Positions 48,515-63,112 of a stretch of DNA of 64,000 bases are shown piece after piece. The notes under the pieces are model-generated. The model saw only the letters and a program-made list of their open reading frames with translations. It was not told the origin of the DNA and did not search any database. The stretch is taken from assembly GCA_050084515.1 (NCBI GenBank), contig CM114272.1, positions 43,090,001 through 43,154,000 of the forward strand, given 5' to 3'. The DNA comes from Blasia pusilla (Eukaryota; Marchantiophyta; Marchantiopsida; Blasiales). Numbering within the stretch: the stretch's first letter is position 1; every line of letters starts with the position of its first letter. A program made the position numbers and the translations under genes.

Positions 48515-48573
48515 TGTTCGGATAATCATTTGTTTCCACTGTCATTTTCCCAGGGAAAATGATTATCCGAACA
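48515..48573. repeat. Overlapping alternative hairpins
   Basis: TGTTCGGATAATCATT (48515-48530) is the exact reverse complement of 48558-48573 (16 bp, 27-nt loop). Inside, TCATTTTCCC (48542-48551) and GGGAAAATGA (48553-48562) form a 10-bp hairpin with a 1-nt loop. The two share bases 48558-48562 and cannot both form fully. Confidence 0.9.
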
Positions 48574-48844
48574 TTCTAGGAGGATTCACATTACTCAATT
48601 TGGACAAACACCGAGTCTTTCTCCTCATCAATGAGTCATGTTTAATGGTTGATAATCTCTTGGTTGTGTCTCAATATAAAAGGCTACCATCTTGGTGTAC
48701 GTACCTTGCCTTGGAGAAATCCCTAAAAATAATCCATTGCTAGGAGCCTCAAAATTTATCAAGTTCCTCGCGCCCGCTAACAGAAGTACCTGCATGTGCC
48801 CCGATGATATACGTATTGTGCACCAAACATGTAGCATGGGAGAT

Positions 48845-51374
48845 TGTTAGTACGGGAAATACCTAGCACCCACGCTCAAGAATACGATTATATTTGGTAG
48901 AGAAGGTGAAGAATTTATAGAAATTTGCTAACTAATGTGGCACGTTGTGATCATGCCCCTAAAAATTGTGTTTATTCGCCGGGCACGACTACTTTGGCTA
49001 TGGGAAACCGATTAGTAGAAGTAGAAGAACTAGAGTGCAAGTAGGATTTTTAAACAGCTGATGAAAATCTTTATGGCTCGGGAGACCCCACTGTAGAGGG
49101 GTCAAGGACCTCGAGTCAAAGTCAATAAGATCTCTAAAAAAACGCTGATGCGGAAAATTCCAGAGACTCGACATCATCAAGTGCTCCAACATGCCATTCC
49201 CACAAGATATCTACTAACAATCAGTGCAAAATTCCCGGAGAAAACATTACAGCCAACATCCGTCCATCCATTCCGTCTTAGAATTCTACCTCACTACATG
49301 GGCACCTATGAGAGGCACCTATGGAAAATTGTTAAAGAAGCATAACTGGTGGAAAACGGCTCTCACACTCACACACCATTATGGAGTGGAGGCCGGTCCC
49401 TTTCTGAATTATATAGGATATGTATAAGCAACCCTAACCCTATCTTAACCATAGTCTCGAGTTAGACTAACATTGTTTAACTAACCCTAGTTAAGATAAT
49501 CCCGCTTAATTGACTAACCAAGATTAAACTTTCCTACTTCGTATGAGTACCAGATTTAGCAGTTAACATGTCTCATAAGCTTGATTGTAATTCAATCTTC
49601 AATACTCCCCCTCAAGCTCATATTAATATCTCTAACGCCTAAATCATTTCTAAACATTTCAAACTTATCTCTAGATAATGCTTTTGTAAAGATGTCAGCT
49701 GATCTATATCTATATACACAAGATCAATTTCTCCTAGAAGCACTTTCTCTTTGATAAAATGATAGTGCAACTCAACATGCTTTGTACGAGCATGAAACAC
49801 ATGATTATTAGCAATCTTGATGCTACTAATATTGTTTGCATATATTACAATAGTTCCTAAGTTACTAACACCAATCTCAACAAGTAATCGATGAAGCCAC
49901 ATCGCCTCACATGCTACATTGGTTGCTCCTCTGTATTCAACCTCTATTGAAGATAAACCAACTATAGGTTGCTTCCTTGAAGCCCAACTTATAGCTGCGC
50001 TTCCCAAAGTAAATGAATAACCAGATGTGGAATGTCGATCAGACACGCTTCTTGCCCAATCAGCATCTGTGAATCCTTGTAATTGGAAACTCGTAGAAGG
50101 TTCAAATTGAAGCCCGAATTGAATAGAAAATTTCACATACCACATAATCCTCCTCACAATATCAAGGTGAGGTTTTGGAGGTGCTTGCATAAACAGGCTC
50201 ACTAGGCTAACATCATAGCTCAAATCTGGTTTGGTTATAGTTAGATAGATCAAACTTCTTATCATGCGTATGTACGTAATGGAATTTGCTAGCAACTCTG
50301 GTCCAATGGTGTAGAGATTGGCTTACAAGTCGTCATATAATATTTTGAAAGGATATGAAGAGCATATTATCACTGTAATAACCATATGCTCTCTCCAACC
50401 TTGATAAACTCAATACCAAGGAAGTACTTGAGTTCTCTCAAGTCCTTCATATTAAATTCTACTTGTAACTTAAGCTTGATTTGTTGTACCATTTCTTCAG
50501 TACTCCCAATAATCAGGAGATTGTCAATATACAATATAATGAGAATTGTATGATCTTATCCTCTGAAGACATATAACGAGGAGTCAGAATCACATATCCT
50601 TAAATCCAACTCTTGTCGGACGTATGTAATCTTGCCATACCAAGTTCTCGAAGCTTGTTTGAGCTCGTATAGAACTTTGTTCAAGCTTCATACGCAAAAT
50701 GGAACTTGGGATACTCGTATCTAGGTGGTTGAGTCATATACACCTTCTCATAGAGATCTCCATTCTTGACATCTATATGATGTAATCTCCACTTCTTACT
50801 TACTACAACTGCAACCATTGTTCTCGTAGTCGCCATCTTTGTAACAGGGCTAAATTTTTCCTCAAAATCGATGCCATATTGTTAGCCCTTAGCCACCAAT
50901 CTTGCTTTGTATCTCTTAATTGTACCATCTTGATTGCATTTGATTTTCTAAACCCATTTGCAACCAATAGCTTCCTTACCATAAGATATATCAACAAGCT
51001 TCCAGGTCTGTTGATGTCTTAATGCAGCAGGCTCTTCCTCCATAGCTTCAATCCATTCGACTTTACTTGCAGCTTCTTTAAAATAACTCGGCTCCTGTTC
51101 TTGAAGGGTTGTCATCATATATGCATGATGTGTCCCAAGGGAACCTTCATTTATGAATCTATGAATTGGATCTGTAACTCTACTTGACCTACGAAGTTGT
51201 TGTTTAGAGATAGATGCCTCCGACACTTCACTCGAGTTGACTAGTGTCAATAGACTGAATACGTACTCTTCCTGTCTATGGACTCATAAATTTAACTGGT
51301 GAATCTAGGACCTCTCCTAATCCTGCACTAGAGTTTGGGGAAGTTGAAGACAATATCTCTTGGTTTACGGTCAC
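48845..51374 (-). mobile_element. Ty1/copia fragment C2, 3' part
   Basis: On the minus strand: pre-RT and start of reverse transcriptase 51250-50948, reverse transcriptase remnants to about 50300, RNase H 50295-49639, polypurine tract GAGGGGGAG near 49605-49614 and then the start of a 3' LTR (TATTGAAG, from 49604). The left end of the LTR is uncertain; TGTTAGTACGGG at 48845 is a candidate. The element stops at 51374, where CACTA B begins. No protease, integrase or gag of C2 appears anywhere to the right. Confidence 0.8.
49639..51250 (-). pseudogene. C2 reverse transcriptase and RNase H remnant
   Basis: N-terminal part: WIEAMEEEPAALRHQQTWKLV and AIGCKWV (51250-50948), the copia RT entry. The catalytic site near 50520-50560 reads YIDN where YVDD is usual, the same D-to-N loss as in C1. 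RNase H (50295-49639) is a single long frame: TDADWARSVSDRHSTSGY, SWASRKQPIVGLSS, HARTKHVELHYHFIKEKV. Stops and frameshifts fill 50300-50900. Inactive. Confidence 0.9.
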
Positions 51375-52060
51375 CACTAGAAGAAATCCTTGGTTTTATG
51401 ACTAGGTTATATGACTCATATGAGTCATATTTTACATACCACGACTAACAATGACTAACGACTACTTTAGACACAAAAGCCAAGACATATTTGTTTGGCG
51501 ACTAGGCTAACTAGGATGGTCAGCTTAGGTGGAGGTTGGTATATGACTAGAGGGTGTAGTCATGAGGCCATGACTAACACGTCACTCAGATGACGTGGAA
51601 TAATGACACATCATCAATGACATGGACTATTTAGTGTGATGTGTCACTGATGACATGGACTATTGCTGTGACATGTCACTGATGATGTGGACTTGAGTAC
51701 GACTCGTCTAGTCATATGTGCATATTTTTCTAGTTACCACCAACGACTCCTTTAGTCATGGTTGGTGTGCAAAATTTCAGGATATCCTATCAAAATGCAC
51801 CAAGTATACTCCATTGAGTTATAATTGGCAACTCATGTAGTCATTTTATTTTATTGAAATGTTGGTATGGACTCATGTAGTCATGTACTATGACTAGAAG
51901 AGTAGAGTTACATGACTACTATAAAAGAGGACACAACTGGTTTAGTCGTGAAGATATGACTATATGAGTAGCGGAAATTATATAGCCATTGCAACAGAAC
52001 TGCATGAGTCATACAATTATGACTAGAGAGAACTTGAAGCTTACTACTTTAGTTTTTTAA
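51375..52060. repeat. CACTA B terminus and subterminal repeats
   Basis: Many TGACTA/TAGTCA words on both strands, plus a perfect 22-bp palindrome at 51409-51430 made of two TGACTCA motifs (ATATGACTCAT/ATGAGTCATAT). A stretch at 51590-51700 repeats GATGACATGGACTA, GTGACATGTCACTGATGA and similar phrases. Confidence 0.85.
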
Positions 52061-52412
52061 GAGTACTGTGCAAGTTATATTGATATGACTAGTGGGAATA
52101 TAAATTTTTGATATTTTGGAATATTTATTATGCCTTTTGAACGGTGCAAGAATGAATGGATCTGAATGATTGAAATCCTCTTTTGAAAACAGATTTTGAG
52201 GGGTGGAATGTCACTTAAGAGTAGCTTCCATACACCAAATTACAAAATTAATCATTATTACATGGGGTTATCATTCAAAAATAGATAAAAATACAAATAT
52301 CAAATATAATAGGGTTTATGATCTCATCTTGAAAGAGCAAGAGAGATTATTTCATCCATGAAAACAAAGTTATTGCACCTTAGATAGTTGGGTGCCAAAA
52401 GAAAAGACTATT

Positions 52413-55400
52413 CTATTGAATCACCTTTCTCATATGCATCTCTGGCCAGAGCATGCTTGAACCAAGAACATCACCAAATGTTTCCTGTGCAGGTTCGTCT
52501 ATCAAATTCGGCATCCACAAAGCATGTTCTGGTTTGAACACCTCGTTTAGATCAACCCTCACCACGCCTAAGGGGATGTCTTTGGCATGGAACTTGTCTC
52601 TCCCACCAAAACCTGATATAACTCCTGACCCAAGCACCATCCTACTCAACTTTGGCTTGGTGAGTAATACGTGATCACCAATTTGTAGCTAAAAAAATAC
52701 ACAGGCATTTAGTTAGTACCAATTCAAATTCTTTCCACATGCATTTGCACCATTAGTCTGAAAATAAAAAACTACTATGATATACCTGTTTGAAAGACCA
52801 TCCCCATTTCGGAAGATGACGTGAAAAGTTCACAAGTCCTAGACGACCATTTGAGTGTCCACAACAAGAATTATCAATGTCGTCATATAAACCTTGAATA
52901 GAAGAGGCCATTATAGATGAGATAAATTACCTTAGTTATTTTCTTAGACGGGCCTGATCTGATTTCACTTTCCTGCTCATTCAAACCATCAGATTGTAGC
53001 CTAGACTTCTGTCTTTTGGATGGTGATGATTTGGCTTGGCTATCCATACTCACGTTTTCTACACATTATGCACGACAAAGTCCATTGAAGGTTGTAGGAA
53101 GAAATGAGTTTTGTTTCATGGATAGTTTGAAAACTATGCCACAGATAAATTCATTATGCCAAGGATGACATACTTACGAGTGATTCGAGTATCACCATCT
53201 GCACTTTCTGTGGAACTTCTCCTCTTGTTGCTCCGTTCTGGCACTTCAACAAACAACCCAAGTATTGAGAAATGAATTGTAAAACCAGATTCTTCACTTC
53301 AACAAGTAATTATATTATAAGACCCTACATGTACTAAAGCTAAACTCTCTACTTACCACCAGATTGTGTAGTTGCCATTGCCTCTTTTTGTGTGGAGATC
53401 TTCCTCTTCCCTAATTGTCCATTTGAGACGTTGGTATAGGTTCAACATCGACGTAAGTTACTCAAAACAAAGAAAGTCGTGGTGAAATGCTCATCTTTGG
53501 AAAGGACAAGTAGTTATAACCATTGAAAACCAAGGGCGGAAGAATGAGAATGGGCTACCTGATGTGAGCTTCTCATCTGTTGTTGCATATGGTTGAGAAT
53601 TGGATGGCAGGGAACTAGAAATCTGGTGTGGTGTTGAAGACACATCCTTTGAAGTAAGTTTGGACACCATTTCCATGAGTACACTTAATGCCTTGTTCTC
53701 GCCATTCCATCCGCAACTTCACATCATCCAAATCTGCGCTCCACTTCTTTTCCACTTCTTCCAATTGAATAGTGACTCTAGATTCCACACTGCATATATA
53801 ATCCAACGATCAATTAGGTACCAAAAAATATGGTTTTGCAATTACACACTTAGATACAATCATGATACTAACACCATAATTCAACATGATTAAGGATATG
53901 ATATTAACTCCATGACCCAATCTGATGAAGGTCATAATACTAGCCATGTCAAGCCAACGGGTAAGAAAAGAGTTAAGCATTTACATTTACCGATGAACTC
54001 AATTGTGTGAAACCTGGTTGCTTAGGCAACTCGCTTCTCTCCGTATATTCTAGCCCCGTGCCCAAGGACTCCTTTGAGGTACGTTGTTGCACTCCAAGCA
54101 CATGCTCCTTAAATACATAAATTATGAAATTCATGCATGTGAAAGGATTCATTGCAAATATGGAAATGAAGCAATAATGGAAGTTTTCTACCATTATATA
54201 ACTTTAGCAAGAAAACTAGGGAATGCCAAGATGACTTACATCAAGTCCATCTAAACCTGCACGGCCGGAGAAATTTAAAGTCTGGACCTTGGCCCTTGCT
54301 CGAGCCATCTTTTCTGCCTTCATTTTGCCCTCCTCGGAGAGCCAATAATCTACTAATCGATTACATGACTCCTCATTGGTATCAGGGTGACATGGGAGTG
54401 CTCGATGAGCCCCATGTAATGTCCAATAGTTATTGACATTGGATCGCTCGGTTTTCAATAGTTGTGCGATTTTTTTCTTCATGAAATCAAGCGAAAGAGA
54501 TGATGCACTCACATATGTGTATGCCTCAAGGATGTGATTCTGAACAGCAGCCATGCTGATAGAATTCTGTTTACCAATCTCAATGCATGATAAGTCCAAG
54601 TACCTCATCACCCATACCTTCAATTCATTTAGCCAAGGCTCATAACCAAGAATTCTAGGCGACGGAATACTATTTGGCATGAGCTCACATCTAGGTTTTA
54701 AGTTTTGATCCTTCCTAATAGAGACATCACGAGTCCACAAATCACGCTTTGTACGACTCTGCCGCTCTCCTACAAATATACCACCATCCCAATTCTCAGA
54801 TATAAAAAATGTAGGGCCGACAATTATAAACTCACCAAATCATAATTATGTTGAACTATATTAACTATAAGACCAACTTATACTAGTAATAGTTTCACAC
54901 CTTTCATAATACAACAACCTATTTTAGTATAAATTTGCAAACTCGGAACCAAGTGAGAAGTCACCTTTAGATGCACCCGCTATGGGTCAAATTTCTCGAT
55001 GGGCTTGGTGTTGTGCAAGATTGAGACCTACTACGGTATAATTCATCATCCGTATTCCCGTTGGCCAATGGAGGTACTAATGATGTTGGGGGCAGCGGTT
55101 GGGATGGCCCATGTCCCTTGTGTCCACAAAAGAAATACAATTAGCTAGTTAGACTTCCAATTAATTGAATTCCCGTGTGCAAAACAAGAAAGAACAGAAT
55201 AGTAAGCCTACTTACCCATGGGGGTGGGATGTTCATGGATGATTGAGCTCCATTGGTCCATGGTGGCTGAAATTGACTTCCATAACCCATCGGTGATTGC
55301 ATCATCATTGGTACCCACCACGGCATCTGGCTCTGTGCCCATGGGGGTGGATGAGGGGGATATGCTTGTGAAGGCATTATGGGTTGTGATGGAGTTCCAT

Positions 55401-56270
55401 CCATGGGCTGCACATGCAAGTAAATGGGTGAATAAACTAAACTAGAGACCATTTGATGAGCAAAGATTAGTGAAGTCTAATGACAGGCTTCTACCACTCA
55501 ATTTATTACATACCAATCATACATATAGAGATAGTTGAATATTCCTCCATGTCTACAATTACATTACCGCATCGTTTGTATTGGTGGAATTTCGTACACT
55601 TCCTTGTTTGGATGGTTCGATTGGACGCTCCTTTGCTTGTTTGGATGGTTCGATTGGACGCTCCTTCAAAACAGACATTTCGTTGTGAGTTAACACAGTC
55701 GTCATAATTCTGAAATCTGAAGAGAGTAGCAAAACAACAAGATTTGAAGAGAAAGTACCCTCCCATCCTCCAGCCACAAGTCGTCATCCTCTTCAGTCCC
55801 CAAGAAGTCCATCTCAAGGAGTGGATTATAATAGGGGTCTTTGGAATCACTATCTGAACAATCTTTTCGAATCTCCTTGGGGATTACACTTTGGTTAGTG
55901 ACCTTCTCCTCCAACCGTAAGCTGCGTCTTTGTGGAAGGGAAGGATTCCAAAATGGCAAAGGCTTGCGCTCCTTCACAACCCTTGGAGCAACAAACCTTC
56001 AAAATATGATCACACAAATTCTGTCATATTTTCTAATGTACAACCACTATATGAACATGATACACTTGACCAAATAAAGCAAAAGAAAAAGATTATCCAA
56101 GATCATACTTACCAATCCTTCAACCCACCAAACAACTCCGCCTCTTTGGCCTTTCTCTCTTTCACTCTACGATTCCTTTCTTCTTCGTATGGATTAGGAC
56201 TTTGTTGAACATTATCTATACCATCCCAAGATGAACTCTGATTGGATTCCACGTTCTCTTGGTCATATCA
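52413..56270 (-). CDS. CACTA B TnpA-like protein, multi-exon, possibly intact
   Basis: Second gene of the element, probably the regulatory/terminus-binding partner of the transposase. Exons that can be defined: about 56270-56113 (NPYEEERNRRVKERKAKE) joined in frame to 55996-55759 (PFWNPSLPQRRSLRLEEK, then acidic GTEEDDDLW); a P/M-rich exon within 55410-55210; 54740-54230 with LVDYWLSEEGKMKAEKMARA, similar to the plant Ptta/En/Spm domain (Transposase_24); 54107-53991; a coiled-coil exon about 53790-53645 (VTIQLEEVEKKWSADLDDVK); and the C-terminal exon about 52690-52413 (KLSRMVLGSGV, DIPLGVVRV), similar to the TNP1 C-terminal domain. Junctions at 56113/55996 and 54107/53991 have GT/AG ends. I see no certain break, but not every exon or the start codon is fixed. 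Confidence 0.65.
55606..55671. repeat. Two tandem copies of a 33-bp unit
   Basis: GTTTGGATGGTTCGATTGG starts at 55606 and again at 55639. The copies are near identical, inside what is probably an intron of the TnpA-like gene. Confidence 0.9.
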
Positions 56271-56492
56271 GGTACACTGTTCCAAGCGCCCTCCTCCCTC
56301 AGAGCGACAAGTTAGCAAGAATAATACCTAACTTGACGGCAATTCGAGAGTTCTACTTGTTGCCGAGAGTTTCATTCCATTATGCCCAACAACGCTGTAA
56401 TTCACTTACATCCTCGTAACAAAAGTCAATTATTTGAATCATACCAAAAAAAAACACAATGATGAGTACCAAAGAAACAACTATGAATTAAT

Positions 56493-59400
56493 CTAATCTG
56501 ATTCTGAGTTATTAGAGACTGAATCAACATCTTCTATCATATCGCATGCATGGATTATTGGCACATGTTGCACATCCACTCTAGCAATTTCCATCTCTGC
56601 ATCACTTAGGACTCTAGCTCCTAAGGTACTTGCATCTGGTAGATTCCCTGGTTCCATGCATGTGGCATGGAAGGTGGGCAAAACATTACAAGCTCCATCT
56701 AGCGACTCTAAGTCATCAAAATAAACTCTCCGAGCTCTAGCTTCCTTCCTCATTACCACTTTCCATCCTCCACCCTCATCAGCATCTCCATAAAACACTT
56801 GTTGCACTTGTGATGGGAAAACAAATGGCTGGTGATCTAATGGCTCGCATGACCTCAAGTTGGCCAATGTAAAACCCTCCTTATCTAATTTCATGGATCC
56901 TACTCTTGAATCCCAATCTGCTTTAACCCACCGCCCTCAAGATTAGTATTTTGGGTTGTTCTACAACCCCATAATCAAGTAAGAGAATATCAACCAACAC
57001 CCCAACGTATGAGTATAGACAATTCTGGTTGGAACTTTTTTCATCAACAAATACTGCACCTATTCCACTATCATAAGTGGAGAAGGGTGTCGCACCACTT
57101 GGCCCTTCTACCCTGAAGTGGTTTCGTGAGGCTTTCATACTCTTGAATGACAATGCCCTACTATTAGGAGGTATAGCTAACGATAGTAGGTGAGCATTAG
57201 GATCTTTTGAGTTGTCAATTGCATCCTGTGTAATGGCAAGGCGAATCCACTTTTCGAAAGGAATGTCTCTCGAACATGACTGATATTTCCTGTTCAATAA
57301 CAATGTTAATGGTATTAGTACATTCTTTTGTATTTAATGTGTCAATACCAAAATAATATACACTTTGAGAGTCCGAACCGTAATTCACATGACTATAACC
57401 TTGAAAAGCATATATTGGAGAGTTTTACCTTTGCCAATCAACCATGATCTCTGTATTATGCAACACATAATGATGTGCTAAGTTGATCATTTCTCGCGAA
57501 AGTCGAACTGGAGTGCCCGCACCTTCTAGCTCCTCACCAATGACCCCCTCTTCCTCCCCATCATCCCACACTCGCGTCCGCACGTCTTCAAACCTTTTCA
57601 TATACTCAATCACAAACCCTAATGCCTCGTCCTTCACATACCCTTCTGCCATACATCCCTCTGGTCTAGCTTTAGACCGTACATATTTCTTCATGTACCC
57701 CATATATCGCTCCATTTAATACATCCATCGACATGCTACTGGCCCACACATGTCCAATTCTTCTACGACATGAATCAACAAATGTGTCATCACGTCGAAG
57801 AAAGATGGAGGGAAATGCATTTCAAATAGACAAAGGGTTATGGCAGTCTCTTCCAAGAGTTTGTCAAATAAAGCTGGATCATATACCTTTGTACACACCA
57901 TTCTAAAAATGCCGGATAATCTAATAACCACTATTCTCACGTGGTCCTTCAGAAGACCACAGATGCAATAAGGAAGGACTTGCTGAATGAAGACATGGTA
58001 ATCATGTGATTTCATATTGCCCAATTTTTGATTAACCACATGCTTGGAGAGTTCTCCACAATATCCAGATGGCACTTTCAAGTTTTGAATCCTCGAAAGG
58101 AAAGTGTTCAAGTCACGGGGAGATAGACAATAATCGGAAACTGGTTTAAGCAAAACTCGGGGTTTACTAGGATGGGGTTACAACCACAAATGGGATCGAA
58201 TCCCACGGGCCTCCAGATCTCTCCTTACTTTCACAGTATCTTTCACTCCAAATAAGGTCTTGACTAGATTCTCAACGATATTCTTCTCAACGTGCATTAC
58301 ATCTAACGTATGGCGTATAAGCAAATTCTGCTTGTATCGTCAAGGAAGCATTTACATCTCACAACTTCAACATGATAGCTAATATCCACAATCAAATCAA
58401 ACAAAAGCTATCCTCCTCTATAGCCACTATTTCATAACATAAAGAATGGATAATATAGAGAAGGAGCAGGATACTCGCCAATATAGCAACGAATATAGTA
58501 TACTCAGCCTTTTCACCCCAGTTCTCTTGTAGGGATCAGTAGGGCAGTCTTCTCGACCCCCACTCTCATCATATGCATGTTTTTCATTTGCCCATCCAAT
58601 AATCTCTCTAGAAAGTAGTCTAGGCACGCGTGGTCTAAGTTCTGCACTCCCGTTGAAGTGAGATCCATACTGCGGGTCCTCCATGGATGGCTCAATGGGA
58701 GATATCGACGATGACAACCGTATATGGGCTTGCCATAAGACTTTGAAAATCACAATCCACTCGATGCCCGTGATATAGTACATCCTAATTTTCCACCATG
58801 GCTCGCCTTGACTATAGTTCCGTATGCCGGGTAATCATTTATGATCCATAGTAAGGTAGCCCTGAACATGAAGTTCCAACTTCCGCCTACCTTCCGGACG
58901 TTATGAAATTGAACCCCTTTCCACATTTCTTGGAACTCTTCCACTAGAGGAAGCAAGTATGTGTCTATGTTTTTCCCATTTACACTTTCCTTTCCTGGTA
59001 TGATCAAAGAGAGCATCACAAAGAATTTTTTTGTCTGGAGCCAGGGAGGCAAGTTATAATTAACAAGAAGCACGGGCCATGTTGACCACAAACTCGACTT
59101 GTCTGAAAATGGATTCACTCTGTCCAAAGCTAGCCCAAACCTGCAATTCCTCTTCTCCTCGGCAAAGTCCGGATATAAATTGTCCATGTGGCGCCATGAC
59201 TTGCAATCAATCACTTGTATGTCTTACTAAGCCATCCTTGCTCGATTCAAGGGGGCCAGGTTAACAATTCAGACAACGTCTTGCATCTAAACATACGTCT
59301 CATCCGAGGTATGACAGAAAATGCCTTAATACCTTACATGGTACCAACGTTCTACCCACTTTCCGAATCTTGGTTTCCCACATAATGGACAGATCTCACT

Positions 59401-60243
59401 TCCAGCCAAATCACCCCGAATAAAACTCATCCACCGACACGCGTGGATACTTGTTGTAACCTAAGCTTAGTTTACCAATGAGTTTTTTGCTACATAATAA
59501 CTCGGTGGCACGAAGTTCCTGTTTGGTAGGACCAACTTACAAAGGAGTTTCAGAAATTGGCCAATAGCTACATTTGGGACGCCATGGGTGGTTTGAATGT
59601 TAAATAGTAACATGACAAAAGCCAAAACATATGTTTTTTTGTCGAGGGAACAAGGGTTTGCAAGCTTCAAAGCAAGCTTCTCATATTCATCTCCATGATT
59701 GAATGGTGGTTCTTCGTTTGATATTCCGGTTCTGGTAATTCATCGATGAGAGAGATGTCTCTTTAGTTTCATCCTCGTGTATATGGTCGTATTTCTGGAA
59801 AATATCATTGAGGATTTTATGAACGCCAATGTGCTCGTCTATATCGCCATGGAAGATCTCTCCTTCCATCCACATGGAAGGTGGGGCGACTCCATTGTCT
59901 TATCCTCTTGGCTTCTTTTTTCAGCAAGATCATGCATAAGCCACTCCTCATCTGAAGAGTCCCATCCATCCCTAGATTCTGGCATTCGACAAAGCGCCGA
60001 GCGTCCATTTTTTCTCAAATGTGCTTCCACCTTGCCGATGGACAACGAGACCCACCCACACAGTGATTGCACGGACACCGCAATCTTTACAACCCAAGAC
60101 ACTAGCACGTGTGCTTTCCGTTGCCACAACTTGGAATCATGTGCCTTTACTCTAATCGGGTGGTTCAAATCCATTCTAAGGGGATTGAAGTAGATTCCGC
60201 AACCGTGAATCAAACATTCCAAACACATCCAAAACCATGACAT
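56493..60243 (-). pseudogene. CACTA B transposase (tnp2 type), disrupted
   Basis: Minus strand: N-terminal piece 60243-59839 with DGWDSSDEEWL; 59875-59467 (VMLLFNIQTTHGVP); tnp2 core 59214-58750 (FGLALDRVNPF, YNLPPWLQTKKFF, LWIINDYPAYG) with a frameshift at about 58770; 58783-58427; about 58280 with the MHVEKN-type start; 58153-57716 and 57715-57425 (MERYMGYMKKYV, CMAEGYVKDEA), separated by an in-frame stop at 57716-57718 where A reads proline; DUF4216-like 57303-56923 and 56894-56493 (PFVFPSQVQQVFYGD). Domain order and sequence follow CACTA A closely. With the stop and frameshifts this copy would not encode a whole transposase. Confidence 0.88.
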
Positions 60244-60250
60244 CTTGCCT

Positions 60251-62889
<2,639 letters not shown>

Positions 62890-63004
62890 ACTCACCTGGT
62901 GCTGTATCAACAATGTGTATAAGGTTTCAGCAATGCCGTGTTTGCACTAGAGTTAGCCTCCTTCCCCCTCGCATTTCCTGCCTCATCATCTTTCAACTTC
63001 CTTC

Positions 63005-63112
63005 CCTCAATCGTCTCGCCCACTGTTAGTAGGGTGCAGGAGCTTGCAAACGCGGGAACCTCAATCGTCTCGCTCACTGTTAGTAGGGTGCAGGAGCTTG
63101 CAAATGCGGGAA
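63005..63112. repeat. 54-bp tandem duplication
   Basis: CCTCAATCGTCTCGC...GCAGGAGCTTGCAAA...GCGGGAA is present twice, starting at 63005 and 63059, with three differences by eye. 54 is a multiple of three, so the frames stay open across it, but nothing shows it is coding. Confidence 0.95.

Larger units (their letters stand above)
51375..60250 (-). mobile_element. CACTA (En/Spm) element B
   Basis: Left end CACTAGAAGAAATCC at 51375, with C2 sequence directly outside. Inside, on the minus strand and in the order of En/Spm, are a tnp2-type transposase (60243-56493) and a TnpA-like gene (about 56270-52413). The 5' terminus would be on the right but no CTTCTAGTG is found up to 62.6 kb, so the right end is lost or too diverged; 60250 is only the limit of recognisable coding sequence. 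Confidence 0.85.
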
